A stretch of 64,000 bases of DNA from Haladaptatus cibarius D43 (lineage in GTDB: Archaea; Halobacteriota; Halobacteria; Halobacteriales; Haladaptataceae). Location of the stretch: positions 1-64,000 of the forward strand of contig NZ_JDTH01000002.1 of the NCBI RefSeq assembly GCF_000710615.1, given 5' to 3'. A program made the position numbers and the translations under genes. The first letter of the stretch is position 1, and each line of letters begins with the position of its first letter. This document shows positions 1-7,879 of this stretch, in pieces. The notes under the pieces were generated by a model. That model saw only the letters and a program-made list of their open reading frames with translations. It did not search any database and had not been told where the DNA came from.

Positions 1-145
1 CACTGACTAGCACGAATCTCGAAAAATAACCTGCTAACGACATTTTCACAGAAGTACCACTCTCCGCCCAAACTTCTTCACACCAGTTCCCTCAAAACTC
101 CTTGCTAGGCGAACGTTAATGAGGCCGGGACGACAAACACCATCC
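1..145. other. Window edge and upstream region of the IscA-like gene
   Basis: No gene is recognisable in these bases. A TATA-like cgttaatga at about 113-121 lies near 29 nt before the ATG at 146, which fits a leaderless transcript starting at or next to that ATG. The in-frame ATG at 119 would sit inside this promoter element, so it is unlikely to be used. Confidence 0.4.
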
Positions 146-511
146 ATGAGCACTGACGCTGCGCAAAGTGGGGAGACGCCGCAAATCGAGGTGACCGAAA
201 CTGCCGCCGAACAGGCTCTTGACTTGCTGGATAGCGAGGGCTTAGACCCTGGAGTCGCCGGACTGCGTCTGTTCGTCCAACAGGGTGGCTGTGCCGGACT
301 CTCCTACGGCATGCGATTCGACGACGAACCGGAATCGGACGACACGGTCTTTACGCACCACGACCTGCGCGTGTTCGTTGACCCCGCGAGCATGAACTAC
401 ATCGAGGGAAGCGTCGTGGACTACGAAACCGGTTTGCAGGGCGCTGGCTTCCACGTCGATAATCCGAACGTCGTCTCCGAATGCGGCTGTGGCGAAAGCT
501 TCCGGACGTAA
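146..511 (+). CDS. HesB/IscA-family iron-sulfur cluster carrier (ErpA-like)
   Basis: This 121-residue A-type carrier accepts or delivers Fe-S clusters to apoproteins in the cytoplasm. The three diagnostic cysteines are visible: Cys49 in the GGCAGLSY motif and Cys113 and Cys115 in the C-terminal ECGCG motif. The length is normal for the family (105-125 aa), with an acidic haloarchaeal N-terminus. The ATG at 146 is preferred over the in-frame ATG at 119, because the TATA-like box falls between them and the first nine residues of the longer form are basic and unlike the rest. It is a single gene. Subfamily (IscA, SufA or ErpA) cannot be settled from sequence alone. Confidence 0.93.
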   Translation: MSTDAAQSGETPQIEVTETAAEQALDLLDSEGLDPGVAGLRLFVQQGGCAGLSYGMRFDDEPESDDTVFTHHDLRVFVDPASMNYIEGSVVDYETGLQGAGFHVDNPNVVSECGCGESFRT

Positions 512-560
512 GCAACGCTGGACGATTTACGGAAAATAACTCGCTTCTCGCGGCGTCCGA

Positions 561-761
561 TTACTCCTCCAGTTCGAAGGCAACCGTCACTTCGGCCTGA
601 TACTGCCGCCCGTCTGCCGAGGCGATTTCGACGCCGAGGTGGTCTACTTCGACCCATTTCACGTTGTCGAGCGTCGCTTCGGCTCGGTCGATGGCGTCGT
701 CGGCGGCGGCGTCGAAACTCTCGTCGCTGGTTCCGATGAGGGTGATTTTCTTGAACACCAT
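561..761 (-). CDS. Dodecin family flavin-binding protein
   Basis: This 66-residue protein begins [12 protein letters not shown] and contains the dodecin pattern: [13 protein letters not shown], a central NVKWVEVD with the flavin-stacking tryptophan, and a final beta strand [13 protein letters not shown]. Dodecins are dodecameric hollow spheres that store riboflavin or lumichrome in haloarchaea and protect it from photochemistry. The length matches the family exactly. It is convergent with the IscA-like gene, with about 50 bp between the stops. Confidence is high from the motif and the size. Confidence 0.95.
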   Translation of the reverse strand: MVFKKITLIGTSDESFDAAADDAIDRAEATLDNVKWVEVDHLGVEIASADGRQYQAEVTVAFELEE

Positions 762-909
762 AGCGTCCTTCCATTTCCCGCCGCAGGTAAAAGTCGCATT
801 GGCCGTTTGTCGGCATCTCCGATTATTTGGTCATTCGGTGATATATCCGATTGTTTCACGGTTGTTCCGTAGTCGCTTCGCGGGTGTTCCATAGTCGTTC
901 TCCGGTTGT

Positions 910-1575
910 TCAATCGTCCCGCCGTCCGTACTCCGTGCCGCGCATTCGACCGTCGAGTCGTTCCGTCAGCGCGCCGACCACGTCGGACAGGTACGCGATG
1001 CCCCAAATCGCGGTGATGAGGCCGCCGACCGTATCGAACATGAGGTCGAGCATCGTATCTTCCAGTCCGTACTGGGTCAACACCGCCCTCCCGCCAAAGA
1101 CGACCGCCAGTCCGCTGACGCCGAACTCGATGACTTCCCAGATGACGCCGAAGGCGACCACGAACATGAGGATGAACACGAACATGAATCGCGGCGGGAG
1201 ATACACGTCGTCGTAGTGGGCGTCCAACGCCCGAACTGTCGCGTAGCCGACTGCCGCGACGATGGAAGCGGAGAGGAGGTGTGTAAGGTGATCCCACCAC
1301 CAGACGTTCTGGTACGGGCCGAGGGTGCCGACGGCGTGGAGGAAAACGGCGGTCGTAATCCACAGCGTCAGTCCGGCGTCCATCGGAATCTGATAGTCGC
1401 GTTCGAGGATTGCCGGAACGAGCGTGATGGCGAACGCCATTCCGGCGTTGACCATGATTCCGAGGTTGCCCCTGTCCAGTCCGACGAAGAAGATGCCGAC
1501 GAGGCTCAACTCCATTGCGCGAGTTAACTGTCGCTGTCGTCGGGGCGAAATCCCGATCTGTTCACGAAGTTTCAT
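910..1575 (-). CDS. Polytopic membrane protein, YjdF/DUF2238-like
   Basis: This protein of about 221 residues has roughly six hydrophobic segments. It carries WDHLTHLLSA in the middle and a later IWEVIEFG plus LDLMFDTVGG, a spacing reminiscent of YjdF/DUF2238 membrane proteins; the biochemical function is unknown. The ATG at 1575 is chosen because it overlaps the stop of the upstream gene by 4 nt (ATGA), the usual coupled arrangement. It is the last gene of a minus-strand operon (3170 to 910). The C-terminus is acidic and basic-mixed and probably cytoplasmic. The protein shares topology and the (E/A)VIE(F/W)-n-D-n-(D/G) pattern with its upstream neighbour. Confidence 0.75.
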   Translation of the reverse strand: MKLREQIGISPRRQRQLTRAMELSLVGIFFVGLDRGNLGIMVNAGMAFAITLVPAILERDYQIPMDAGLTLWITTAVFLHAVGTLGPYQNVWWWDHLTHLLSASIVAAVGYATVRALDAHYDDVYLPPRFMFVFILMFVVAFGVIWEVIEFGVSGLAVVFGGRAVLTQYGLEDTMLDLMFDTVGGLITAIWGIAYLSDVVGALTERLDGRMRGTEYGRRDD

Positions 1576-2183
1576 CGGATTCGCTCCTGAACGTCGTTCG
1601 GCAGTCGCGTCCGGGGCGGTGCAACCCGCCGGAAGTACAGTTCGAAGACGATGCCCGCCACGATACCGATAGCCGTCGCGTAGACGAAGTCCCACATCAG
1701 CAGGTGTTCGCTCTCGATGAATGCGGTGCCGAGGTAGATGTCGGAGAGCCATTCGATGACCGCCCAGACGCCCGCCGTCGCAATTGTGGCGATGACAACG
1801 AAGAGAACGGCGAACCAGTGTGTCATCCGAACCGGCGTGAAAACGTGCAGTTCGACGGCGACGATGAGCGCGAGCGCGGCCACCGAGAGGTACGTCGCCA
1901 CCCGTGTCGTGAGCGCGAGCGTTGCGAGCGCGCGCCCGAGGACGGGAAGCGCGGCGAGAAGCAACACTTCCCACGGCAGCATCGCCTCGGCGTTTCGGTA
2001 GGAAAGCGGCGGAATTACCGCCACCGCGAAGACGAATCCGGCGAAGATAGCCCACAGGAAATCCGCCTGAAGCAGACTCGCCACGACGACGACGAGCAGA
2101 AATCCGACCAGAACCCACGCCAGTCCGGCGTTGATGCGCTCGTTTTCCACGAGTGCGCCCAACCGACCGATTCGCTGTGCCAT
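1572..2183 (-). CDS. Polytopic membrane protein, distant paralogue of the downstream gene
   Basis: This 203-residue protein has about six transmembrane segments, starting with WVLVGFLLVVVVASLL. Near the end it has AVIEWLSD followed by LLMWDFVYATAIGIVAG, matching in order and spacing the EVIEFG/LDLMFDTVGG elements of the next gene, so the pair is probably an old tandem duplication. The pair overlaps by 4 nt, which implies translational coupling. It lies 33 bp downstream of the membrane hydrolase gene. No catalytic motif was recognised, and function is unknown. Confidence 0.72.
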   Translation of the reverse strand: MAQRIGRLGALVENERINAGLAWVLVGFLLVVVVASLLQADFLWAIFAGFVFAVAVIPPLSYRNAEAMLPWEVLLLAALPVLGRALATLALTTRVATYLSVAALALIVAVELHVFTPVRMTHWFAVLFVVIATIATAGVWAVIEWLSDIYLGTAFIESEHLLMWDFVYATAIGIVAGIVFELYFRRVAPPRTRLPNDVQERIR

Positions 2184-2216
2184 ATCGGCCGATAGGGCTG
2201 CCGTCGGTAAGAAATG

Positions 2217-3170
2217 TTAGGCCGTGAGGTAGGCACCTGCGTAGGCCAGTACCGCGACGGTAACCGCGGCCATGCCGGTACAGAGCCACGCCCGTGGGTC
2301 TCGCTCGACGCGGAACGAGCGCAGTGGATACAGCTTCGGGCCGACGCCGACGGCCCCGACGGCGAGCACCGAGAAGACGAAGTGGTACGAAACGTCGAGC
2401 GTCGGTGCCGGAAGGAACAGCGCAGTGAGCGCGTAGCCTGCGCCGAGCGTTGCTCGCCCGTGGACGTGACCCAGCAGGTGTTTTTCGTGGTCATGGGAAC
2501 CGTCGCGCAAGCGGAAGTACGCGAAGACGGCGAGCCACGCGGCCGCCAGTTCCACGCCGAAGATTGCGAGCAGGTTCAGCGTCGCGTCGGGCGGATACAG
2601 GGCGACTCGGTTGTGAAGCAGGACGGTGTCGAAGGGGTAGAGAAACTGCGGCGGTTCGCCCGTGAACACGTCGCCGAAGGGATGGGACAGCAGGCCGAAC
2701 GCCGCCGCGGCGAGTAGCTCTCGGGATTGGAGGTCGGTGCTCGCATTCGCGGCGAGTGCGACCGCCGCCCCCGCCAGTACGAAGACGAGCATGACGCCCG
2801 CACCGAGGACGCCGCTTTCCACGAAGCCAATCCAGACGAGCGCCGAGAGAACGACCGCGCCGACCGTTCTTTTGTCCCTTCGTCCGGTTAGCAGGACGAA
2901 TCCGGGAGCCGCGACGAGCGCGACGACGAGGGAGTGCGTCACCGCTCTGTGGACGAGTTGTGAACTCCCCCAGAACGCGTTGGTCATCGACCAGACGCCG
3001 CCGAATCCGGCTTGCGCGAGTCCGACCAGCGCGTAGGCCATATCCACGTCGGGAACCGCGGCGAACGCGCCCGCGACTACGCCGAACGCGAACGCGCGCT
3101 CTGCGGGCCAGTATCGGTTGGCGACGAGCGCCGCCAACGCGAAGGCTAACAGAGCGTGGCCGACCATCAT
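2217..3170 (-). CDS. Membrane-bound metal-dependent hydrolase, YdjM/DUF457 family
   Basis: This 317-residue integral membrane protein starts MMVGHALLAFALAALV and has the family signature: an N-terminal H, VPDVDMAY at about residue 40, HRAVTHSL near residue 91, and LLSHPFGDVFT near residue 160. These His/Asp residues are the predicted metal ligands of the LexA-regulated YdjM hydrolases. About eight hydrophobic helices are visible. It is first in a three-gene minus-strand operon. A TATA element (TTTATAG on the minus strand, 3196-3202) lies 29 nt upstream, so the mRNA is probably leaderless. The substrate is unknown. Confidence 0.85.
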   Translation of the reverse strand: MMVGHALLAFALAALVANRYWPAERAFAFGVVAGAFAAVPDVDMAYALVGLAQAGFGGVWSMTNAFWGSSQLVHRAVTHSLVVALVAAPGFVLLTGRRDKRTVGAVVLSALVWIGFVESGVLGAGVMLVFVLAGAAVALAANASTDLQSRELLAAAAFGLLSHPFGDVFTGEPPQFLYPFDTVLLHNRVALYPPDATLNLLAIFGVELAAAWLAVFAYFRLRDGSHDHEKHLLGHVHGRATLGAGYALTALFLPAPTLDVSYHFVFSVLAVGAVGVGPKLYPLRSFRVERDPRAWLCTGMAAVTVAVLAYAGAYLTA

Positions 3171-3195
3171 GGGAGTTCTTCTTCGTATTCGGTGA

Positions 3196-3202
3196 CTATA
3201 AA
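3196..3202 (-). promoter_or_regulatory. TATA box of the membrane-hydrolase operon
   Basis: On the minus strand this reads TTTATAG, centred 29 nt upstream of the ATG at 3170. That is the standard archaeal TATA-to-start distance for leaderless transcripts. Confidence 0.6.
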
Positions 3203-3234
3203 GTTCTCTCCGAAAACGGATGGGCGCCTATCGG

Positions 3235-3297
3235 CGAACTCGCGTTCTCGCGGCGATACTGCGAGAACGCGAGTTCGGCGTGTTCGTGGCCACGAAC
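3235..3297. repeat. Two adjacent perfect palindromes downstream of the copper-storage-like gene
   Basis: Bases 3235-3251 and 3261-3277 are perfect inverted repeats (17-bp stem, 9-nt loop). Bases 3282-3297 form a 16-bp perfect palindrome, GTTCGTGGCCACGAAC. A smaller palindrome, CTCGACTGTCGAG, follows near 3333. They lie between the stop at 3375 and the promoter at about 3200, so a transcription-terminator or barrier role is plausible. This is inferred only. Confidence 0.6.
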
Positions 3298-3374
3298 GCG
3301 CTCCCCCCCCCTCGACCACCGAACCGAGTCTCGACTGTCGAGAGCGCGTCGTTACGCGAAAAAAGAGTGCGACC

Positions 3375-4106
3375 TTAGAACTGCGACTGCTGGACGGGCG
3401 ACTGCTGCATCGGCGATTGCTGTTGGGTGGACGACTCCTGTCCGCTTTGGAGTCCGTCGAGCAGTCGGTAGGTCGAATCGACGGCTCGGGAAAGCACGGT
3501 TGCACACTCCTGACAGTGCGCGTGCGGGTGTTGTCTGCACTCGTCGGCGCATTCCTCGGCGGCACGCGCGAACACTTCCGCGACTTCCGGCCCGAAGACC
3601 GAATCGCGGGAGATGAGCTTCGCGTTCAGCGTTCCGAGGTCTGCAACGTCGCGGCAGAGTCGGATGCAGTTTGCCATCTGCGGCCCTTCGTCAATGCACT
3701 GGTCGGCACACCAGTCACACACCTTCGCGGCCTTCTCGAAGTCTTCGAGCGCGATTCGCATCTCGCCCGGCAGTTGGTCTTCGAACTGGCCAACCTGCTG
3801 TGTCGTTTGCTGGCCCTGCTGGGTCATCCCCTGTTGACCCATGCCTTGCTGGCCGATTCCCTGTTGAGTTTCCTGACCGATTCCTTGCTGGCCCTGCTGG
3901 CCACCGGGAATCTGGCTCTGTTGTTGCGGCTGGCCGTGCTGCTGTGTCTGTTGCCGCTGCTGTCCCTGTGTTGGGCCATACTGCTGTCCTTGCATCTGGC
4001 CCTGTTGTTGTGGTTGGCCGTGCTGCTGTGTCTGCGGTTGACCGTACTGCTGACTCTGACCGTGTTGCTGTCCGTGTGAACCCTGCATGTGTCTCTGTTG
4101 TGCCAT
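3375..4106 (-). CDS. Gln-rich protein with a Csp/DUF326-like four-helix copper-storage domain
   Basis: This 243-residue protein has two parts. Residues 1-105 are low complexity, mostly Gln, Gly, Met and His, built from near-repeats such as QQHGQPQQQ and GIGQQGM. Residues 110-222 form a helical domain with nine cysteines (130, 133, 137, 147, 151, 186, 190, 198, 201) in CxxC and CxxxC pairs plus HPHAHC. This pattern is typical of four-helix-bundle copper-binding proteins that store Cu(I). A short Gln/Ser/Pro tail closes the protein. The ATG at 4106 is chosen because GGAGG stands 5-7 nt upstream; an ATG at 4151 would add 15 unrelated residues. Copper storage is inferred from the Cys pattern. The role of the Q-rich part is unknown. 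Confidence 0.82.
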   Translation of the reverse strand: MAQQRHMQGSHGQQHGQSQQYGQPQTQQHGQPQQQGQMQGQQYGPTQGQQRQQTQQHGQPQQQSQIPGGQQGQQGIGQETQQGIGQQGMGQQGMTQQGQQTTQQVGQFEDQLPGEMRIALEDFEKAAKVCDWCADQCIDEGPQMANCIRLCRDVADLGTLNAKLISRDSVFGPEVAEVFARAAEECADECRQHPHAHCQECATVLSRAVDSTYRLLDGLQSGQESSTQQQSPMQQSPVQQSQF

Positions 4107-4298
4107 TGTTTTCCTCCACCCAGCAACGTGCTGGGGTGTCCCGCGATACACCGATAGCCCGAATAAACGGCGGCGACTGTTTCCACCGTTTGGAAACCGT
4201 TCGACCGGAGAAACGCCGCGTTGCCCGATTCAACGAGTCGTTGGACGCGGGGTGCCGGGAAGGCGGGGTTTTTGGTACCTCGCGTGATACTGTGGCGC

Positions 4299-5483
4299 AT
4301 GGAAAAGCCCACCGTAGGCGAGTTGACACCACCCGACAGGACGCTGATGGGACCCGGCCCGAGCGAAGTGCATCCCCGCGTACTCAGGGCGATGAGTACG
4401 CCGTTGGTCGGTCATTTAGACCCGTCGTTTATCGAGGTGATGAACGACGTGCAAGACCTGCTCCGGTACACCTTCCGAACCGACAATAAGTGGACGATTC
4501 CGGTATCCGGCACGGGGTCGGCGTCGATGGAGGCCGCGATAGGCAACGTGGTCGAACCCGGCGACACCATGCTCGTCCCGACGAACGGCTACTTCGGCGG
4601 GCGGATGGAGTCGATGGCGACTCGCGCAGGCGGCGAGGTCGTCCACGTGGACGCGCCGTGGGGCGAACCCCTTGACCCGGCAGATGTTCGCGTCGCGTTC
4701 GAAGAACACGACCCGGACGTGTTTGGATTCGTTCACGCCGAAACGAGTACCGGCGTGGTTCAACCCGACGTTTCTGCACTCACGGACATCGCACACGATC
4801 ACGACGCACTGGTGATTGCCGACTGTGTCACCTCCCTCGGCGGCGTCGAACTCCGTGTTGACGAATGGGACATCGACGTGGCCTACTCCGGCCCGCAGAA
4901 ATGCCTCTCCTGTCCACCCGGAGCCAGTCCGTTGACGCTCAACGACCGCGCGATGGACAAAGTGTTGTCGCGCGAGGAACCCGCTCGGTCGTGGTATCTC
5001 GACCTCAGCTTGCTCGAAGGCTACTGGGGCGACGAGCGCGCCTACCACCACACCGCCCCGATTACGAACGTCTACGCGCTCCGCGAAGCTCTCCGCCTCG
5101 TCGCCGAGGAAGGTATCGAAGCGCGATGGGAACGCCACCGAAAGATGGCTGGCGCGCTCAAGGCGGGCGTCGAGGCGATGGGAGTCGAGATGAACGCACC
5201 CGACGACTACTGGTTGCCGAGTCTGAACGCGGTTCGGGTGCCTGCGGGGGTCACGGATACGGACGTGACGGACTACCTGCTGGAACAGTACGATCTCGAA
5301 ATTGCGACTGGACTCGGTGATTTGGACGGCGAAATCTTCCGTATCGGCTGTATGGGCTACTCCGCCCGGCCCGAGACGGTGTCCTATCTAGTCAGCGCGC
5401 TCGGCGATGCCTTGGAAAAACAGGGTGCAAACGTGAACGTGGAGGCCGGATTATCCGCGACGAGCACTGCACTCGGCAGATAG
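4299..5483 (+). CDS. Class V PLP aminotransferase (alanine-glyoxylate / serine-pyruvate type)
   Basis: This 394-residue fold-type I transaminase matches alanine-glyoxylate or serine-pyruvate aminotransferases. It begins with the substrate-loop motif LMGPGPSEVHPRVLRAM. It has SGTGSASMEAA for cofactor phosphate binding (about 70-80), ETSTGVVQPD (148-157), the PLP-ring aspartate in VIADCVTSLGG (172-182), and the Schiff-base lysine at about 201 in SGPQKCLSCPPG. The ATG at 4299 puts the family N-terminus in the expected place; the upstream extension is not conserved-looking. It probably interconverts glyoxylate, alanine, serine and pyruvate. Exact specificity is not readable. It appears monocistronic and convergent with the HalOD1 gene, 4 bp away. 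Confidence 0.92.
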   Translation: MEKPTVGELTPPDRTLMGPGPSEVHPRVLRAMSTPLVGHLDPSFIEVMNDVQDLLRYTFRTDNKWTIPVSGTGSASMEAAIGNVVEPGDTMLVPTNGYFGGRMESMATRAGGEVVHVDAPWGEPLDPADVRVAFEEHDPDVFGFVHAETSTGVVQPDVSALTDIAHDHDALVIADCVTSLGGVELRVDEWDIDVAYSGPQKCLSCPPGASPLTLNDRAMDKVLSREEPARSWYLDLSLLEGYWGDERAYHHTAPITNVYALREALRLVAEEGIEARWERHRKMAGALKAGVEAMGVEMNAPDDYWLPSLNAVRVPAGVTDTDVTDYLLEQYDLEIATGLGDLDGEIFRIGCMGYSARPETVSYLVSALGDALEKQGANVNVEAGLSATSTALGR

Positions 5484-5487
5484 ACTC

Positions 5488-5823
5488 TCAGTAGTTGCGA
5501 GACGAGGACGCACAGACCTGTATTTCGCCCGTACTTTTCACCGTCACCTCGTGGTCGCTGTAATCGAACGTCACACTTCCGTCACTGCCCGAACTATCCT
5601 CGATAGAGCCGATAAGCGCATCAAGTGCGTCCGGATCGATGGCCTCGTAGAGCGGTTCGAGGGCGCTGAGGTCGTCATCGCTTGCCGCACTCGGAATGAT
5701 TTTTCGATTGGAAACCGCAGAAACGGCGGAGAGAACCGCCTCGGTCGGCGTTTCGTTCGGCTGTCGTTGGTACGAGAACTGTTCCGTTCCGCAGTCGTCC
5801 GATGTGGCTGTTTTCGGGGACAT
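5488..5823 (-). CDS. HalOD1 output-domain protein
   Basis: This protein of about 111 residues has an N-terminal segment with FSYQRQPNETPTEAVLSAVSA and a C-terminal strand pair, SVTFDYSDHEVTVKSTGEIQV. That is the layout of HalOD1, a haloarchaeal output domain found alone or after receiver domains. Stand-alone copies are thought to act in signal transduction, without known partners. The start could be 5832 (MHQMSP) or 5823 (MSPKTA); the shorter form is preferred on family likeness. It lies just downstream of, and on the same strand as, the Bat-like regulator, and they may be functionally linked. Confidence 0.75.
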   Translation of the reverse strand: MSPKTATSDDCGTEQFSYQRQPNETPTEAVLSAVSAVSNRKIIPSAASDDDLSALEPLYEAIDPDALDALIGSIEDSSGSDGSVTFDYSDHEVTVKSTGEIQVCASSSRNY

Positions 5824-5884
5824 CTGATGCACCCGGGCCTAGCGGGTCTGTTGAGGTATTGCCTTTCGTTGGCTACTCAACGCT

Positions 5885-6538
5885 TTAAGTGTCGGAGGAC
5901 GAGACGAGGGTGTGGCGGAGGAGGTTCGTCAGCCCTCGCCGCAAGAGCGTCGAAACGGCTTGGTCGGAAATGTCGAACTCCGCAGCGATTTCTCGAAGCG
6001 TGATTTTTCGCGGCACCTCGAAGAACCCTTTTTCCACGGCGTACAACAGTATTTCCCGCTGTCGTTCGGAGATGCCGTAGGACGCTTCGCCCGGGTCGTC
6101 CGCGCGATAGATTCGCTTGAGTTGAAGCGACACGTCGCGTTCTTCTAACAGACTTTGTAACGAGAACAGCACGTCCCGGTTGGGAATTCGGGCGCTGATA
6201 TGCGTTCCGTCGTCCGTGGCCCGCACTTCGAGGAATGTGATGCCGTGTTCCACCGCGATTGGATAGACGAGCGAGGTTTCGCCTTCCTCTGACAGCGCCA
6301 CGCGATACAGTCGCCGTCCGTTGCTTTCGGCAAGAATTTCGAACGCTTCGACGGTCGGGTCGTTCGGCAGTTCCCTGTCGATGGTGTCGAAGTCGTCACA
6401 GTCCACCCAGCAGACGAGGGCCGGTGCCTTCCCCGACCGGAGTTGCAAATCCTCTACATCGACGACCAACCCGGTGACGGCGTGTCGCGTTTCAGCCAAA
6501 ATCGGCGTGGAGAGGTCGAACTCTGCTATGACGTTCAT
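5885..6538 (-). CDS. Bat-type HTH-10 transcriptional regulator
   Basis: This 217-residue protein follows the bacterio-opsin-activator pattern. It has an N-terminal sensor-like domain of about 150 residues and a C-terminal HTH_10 domain (about 155-212) beginning YGISERQREILLYAVEKGFF, followed by KITLREIAAEFDIS and AVSTLLRRGLTNLL. Such regulators bind DNA through the C-terminal helix-turn-helix; ligand and targets are unknown. It is followed at 5823 by the HalOD1 gene, about 60 bp downstream on the same strand. A second member of the family is at 55744-56394. Confidence 0.88.
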   Translation of the reverse strand: MNVIAEFDLSTPILAETRHAVTGLVVDVEDLQLRSGKAPALVCWVDCDDFDTIDRELPNDPTVEAFEILAESNGRRLYRVALSEEGETSLVYPIAVEHGITFLEVRATDDGTHISARIPNRDVLFSLQSLLEERDVSLQLKRIYRADDPGEASYGISERQREILLYAVEKGFFEVPRKITLREIAAEFDISDQAVSTLLRRGLTNLLRHTLVSSSDT

Positions 6539-6610
6539 CGCTCGAACGTTTCCGAAAGACGGACTGAAACGGTAAAATACTACCCCGGAACTAGTGTCAA
6601 ATATATCAAC

Positions 6611-7879
6611 CTACTCGAACCGTTTTCGCACGCTTTCGGCGTGTGCCTCCAACCCTTCTGCCTCCGCGAGCGTCGTAATCGTCGCCGAGAGCGAATCGAG
6701 CGAATCTTCGTCCAGTCGCTGAACCGTGGTCGAGCGAAGGAACGTATCGACCGACAGCCCACCCGTGATTTTCGCCAATCCAGTCGTCGGCAGGACGTGG
6801 TTCGTCCCCGAGGCGTAATCGCCCGCCGCGACAGGGGTGTACGAACCCAAAAAGACACTTCCCGCGCTGTCGATGCGGTTCAGGAGTTCCTCGTCGTTTT
6901 CGGCCTGAATCGAGAGGTGTTCTGCGGCGTACTCCTCCGCGAACAGCAGCCCCTCGCTCATCGACCTGGCGACGAACACGCCGCTCGCGTCGTTTTCGAG
7001 TGCGGCCCAAATCACGTCCTCGCGCTCGCGTTCGCCCGCCTGCCGGTCGATTTCTTCGACGATTTCCTCGGCAAAGTCGGCATCGTCGGTCACCGTAACC
7101 GCCGACGCATTTTCGTCGTGTTCGGCCTGCGCGACCATGTCGCTGGCGACGTGTTTCGGATTCGCCGACGCGTCGGCGAGGACGAGCAGTTCGCTCGGCC
7201 CGGCGAGGAAGTCGATTGCCACATCGCCCTGTACCTCGGCTTTCGCCGCCGTCACCCAGCGATTGCCGGGGCCGACGATTTTCTGTACGCGGTCTACCTG
7301 CTCGGTTCCGTAGGCCATCGCGGCGATTGCCTGCGCTCCGCCGACGCGGTACACCCTGTCCGCGCCCGCGGCGTGAATCGCGGCCAGCGTGATGGAATTC
7401 TGTGGTTCCCCCGGCGGCGTGGCCACCGCGACCTGTTCTACTCCGGCGACTTTCGCGGGGATGACGCCCATCAACGCGCTGGAGGGGTACGCCGCGGTGC
7501 CCCCGGGAGCGTACACGCCAACGCGCTCGATGGGTCGGAATCGGCGTCCGAGTTCGCGCCCGTCGAAGTCTTCGTGCCAGTCTTCGGGCAACTGAGCTTC
7601 GTGGAACTCGCGGATGTTTTCCGCGGCGTCCTCGATTGCCTCGCGTATCTCCGCGTCGATTTCCTCGTAGGCGCGTTCGGCGTCGTCCGTGATGTCGATG
7701 TTGCCGACTTCCACGCCGTCGAAGTCGCGGCAGAACTCCCGGACTGCCACGTCGCCCTCGGTTCGTACTCGGTCGATAATGTCGCGCACGTCGCTTCGGA
7801 CGCTCTCGATTCCGGCGTCTCGGTCGAACAGTGCGCGGCGCTCGTCCGGCCCGAGGTCTGCGATTTCCTTCGTGTTCAT
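6611..7879 (-). CDS. hisD: Histidinol dehydrogenase
   Basis: This 422-residue enzyme catalyses the last two steps of histidine biosynthesis, the NAD-dependent oxidation of L-histidinol to L-histidine. Diagnostic stretches include YAPGGTAAYPSSALMG, RVGGAQAIAAMAYGT, KIVGPGNRWVTAAK, DFLAGPSELLVLAD, the zinc-ligand region VAQAEHDENA, and EEYAAEHLSIQ with the catalytic Glu-His pair. The length fits the family (about 420-430). The ATG at 7879 is used because the 88 residues an earlier start would add are not related to HisD. It stands alone, away from other his genes, which is common in haloarchaea. Confidence 0.97.
   Translation of the reverse strand: MNTKEIADLGPDERRALFDRDAGIESVRSDVRDIIDRVRTEGDVAVREFCRDFDGVEVGNIDITDDAERAYEEIDAEIREAIEDAAENIREFHEAQLPEDWHEDFDGRELGRRFRPIERVGVYAPGGTAAYPSSALMGVIPAKVAGVEQVAVATPPGEPQNSITLAAIHAAGADRVYRVGGAQAIAAMAYGTEQVDRVQKIVGPGNRWVTAAKAEVQGDVAIDFLAGPSELLVLADASANPKHVASDMVAQAEHDENASAVTVTDDADFAEEIVEEIDRQAGEREREDVIWAALENDASGVFVARSMSEGLLFAEEYAAEHLSIQAENDEELLNRIDSAGSVFLGSYTPVAAGDYASGTNHVLPTTGLAKITGGLSVDTFLRSTTVQRLDEDSLDSLSATITTLAEAEGLEAHAESVRKRFE

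Noticed and set aside
3298-3315. Poly-C run as a sequencing error or frameshift in a gene
   Set aside because: The run is in non-coding DNA between two well-formed genes, so it does not disrupt a reading frame.
3156-4079. Long plus-strand frame rich in Leu and His opposite the Gln-rich gene
   Set aside because: It is the complement of the CAG/CAA-rich coding repeats. The minus-strand gene has a Shine-Dalgarno sequence, a Cys-rich domain and sensible ends; the plus-strand frame has none.
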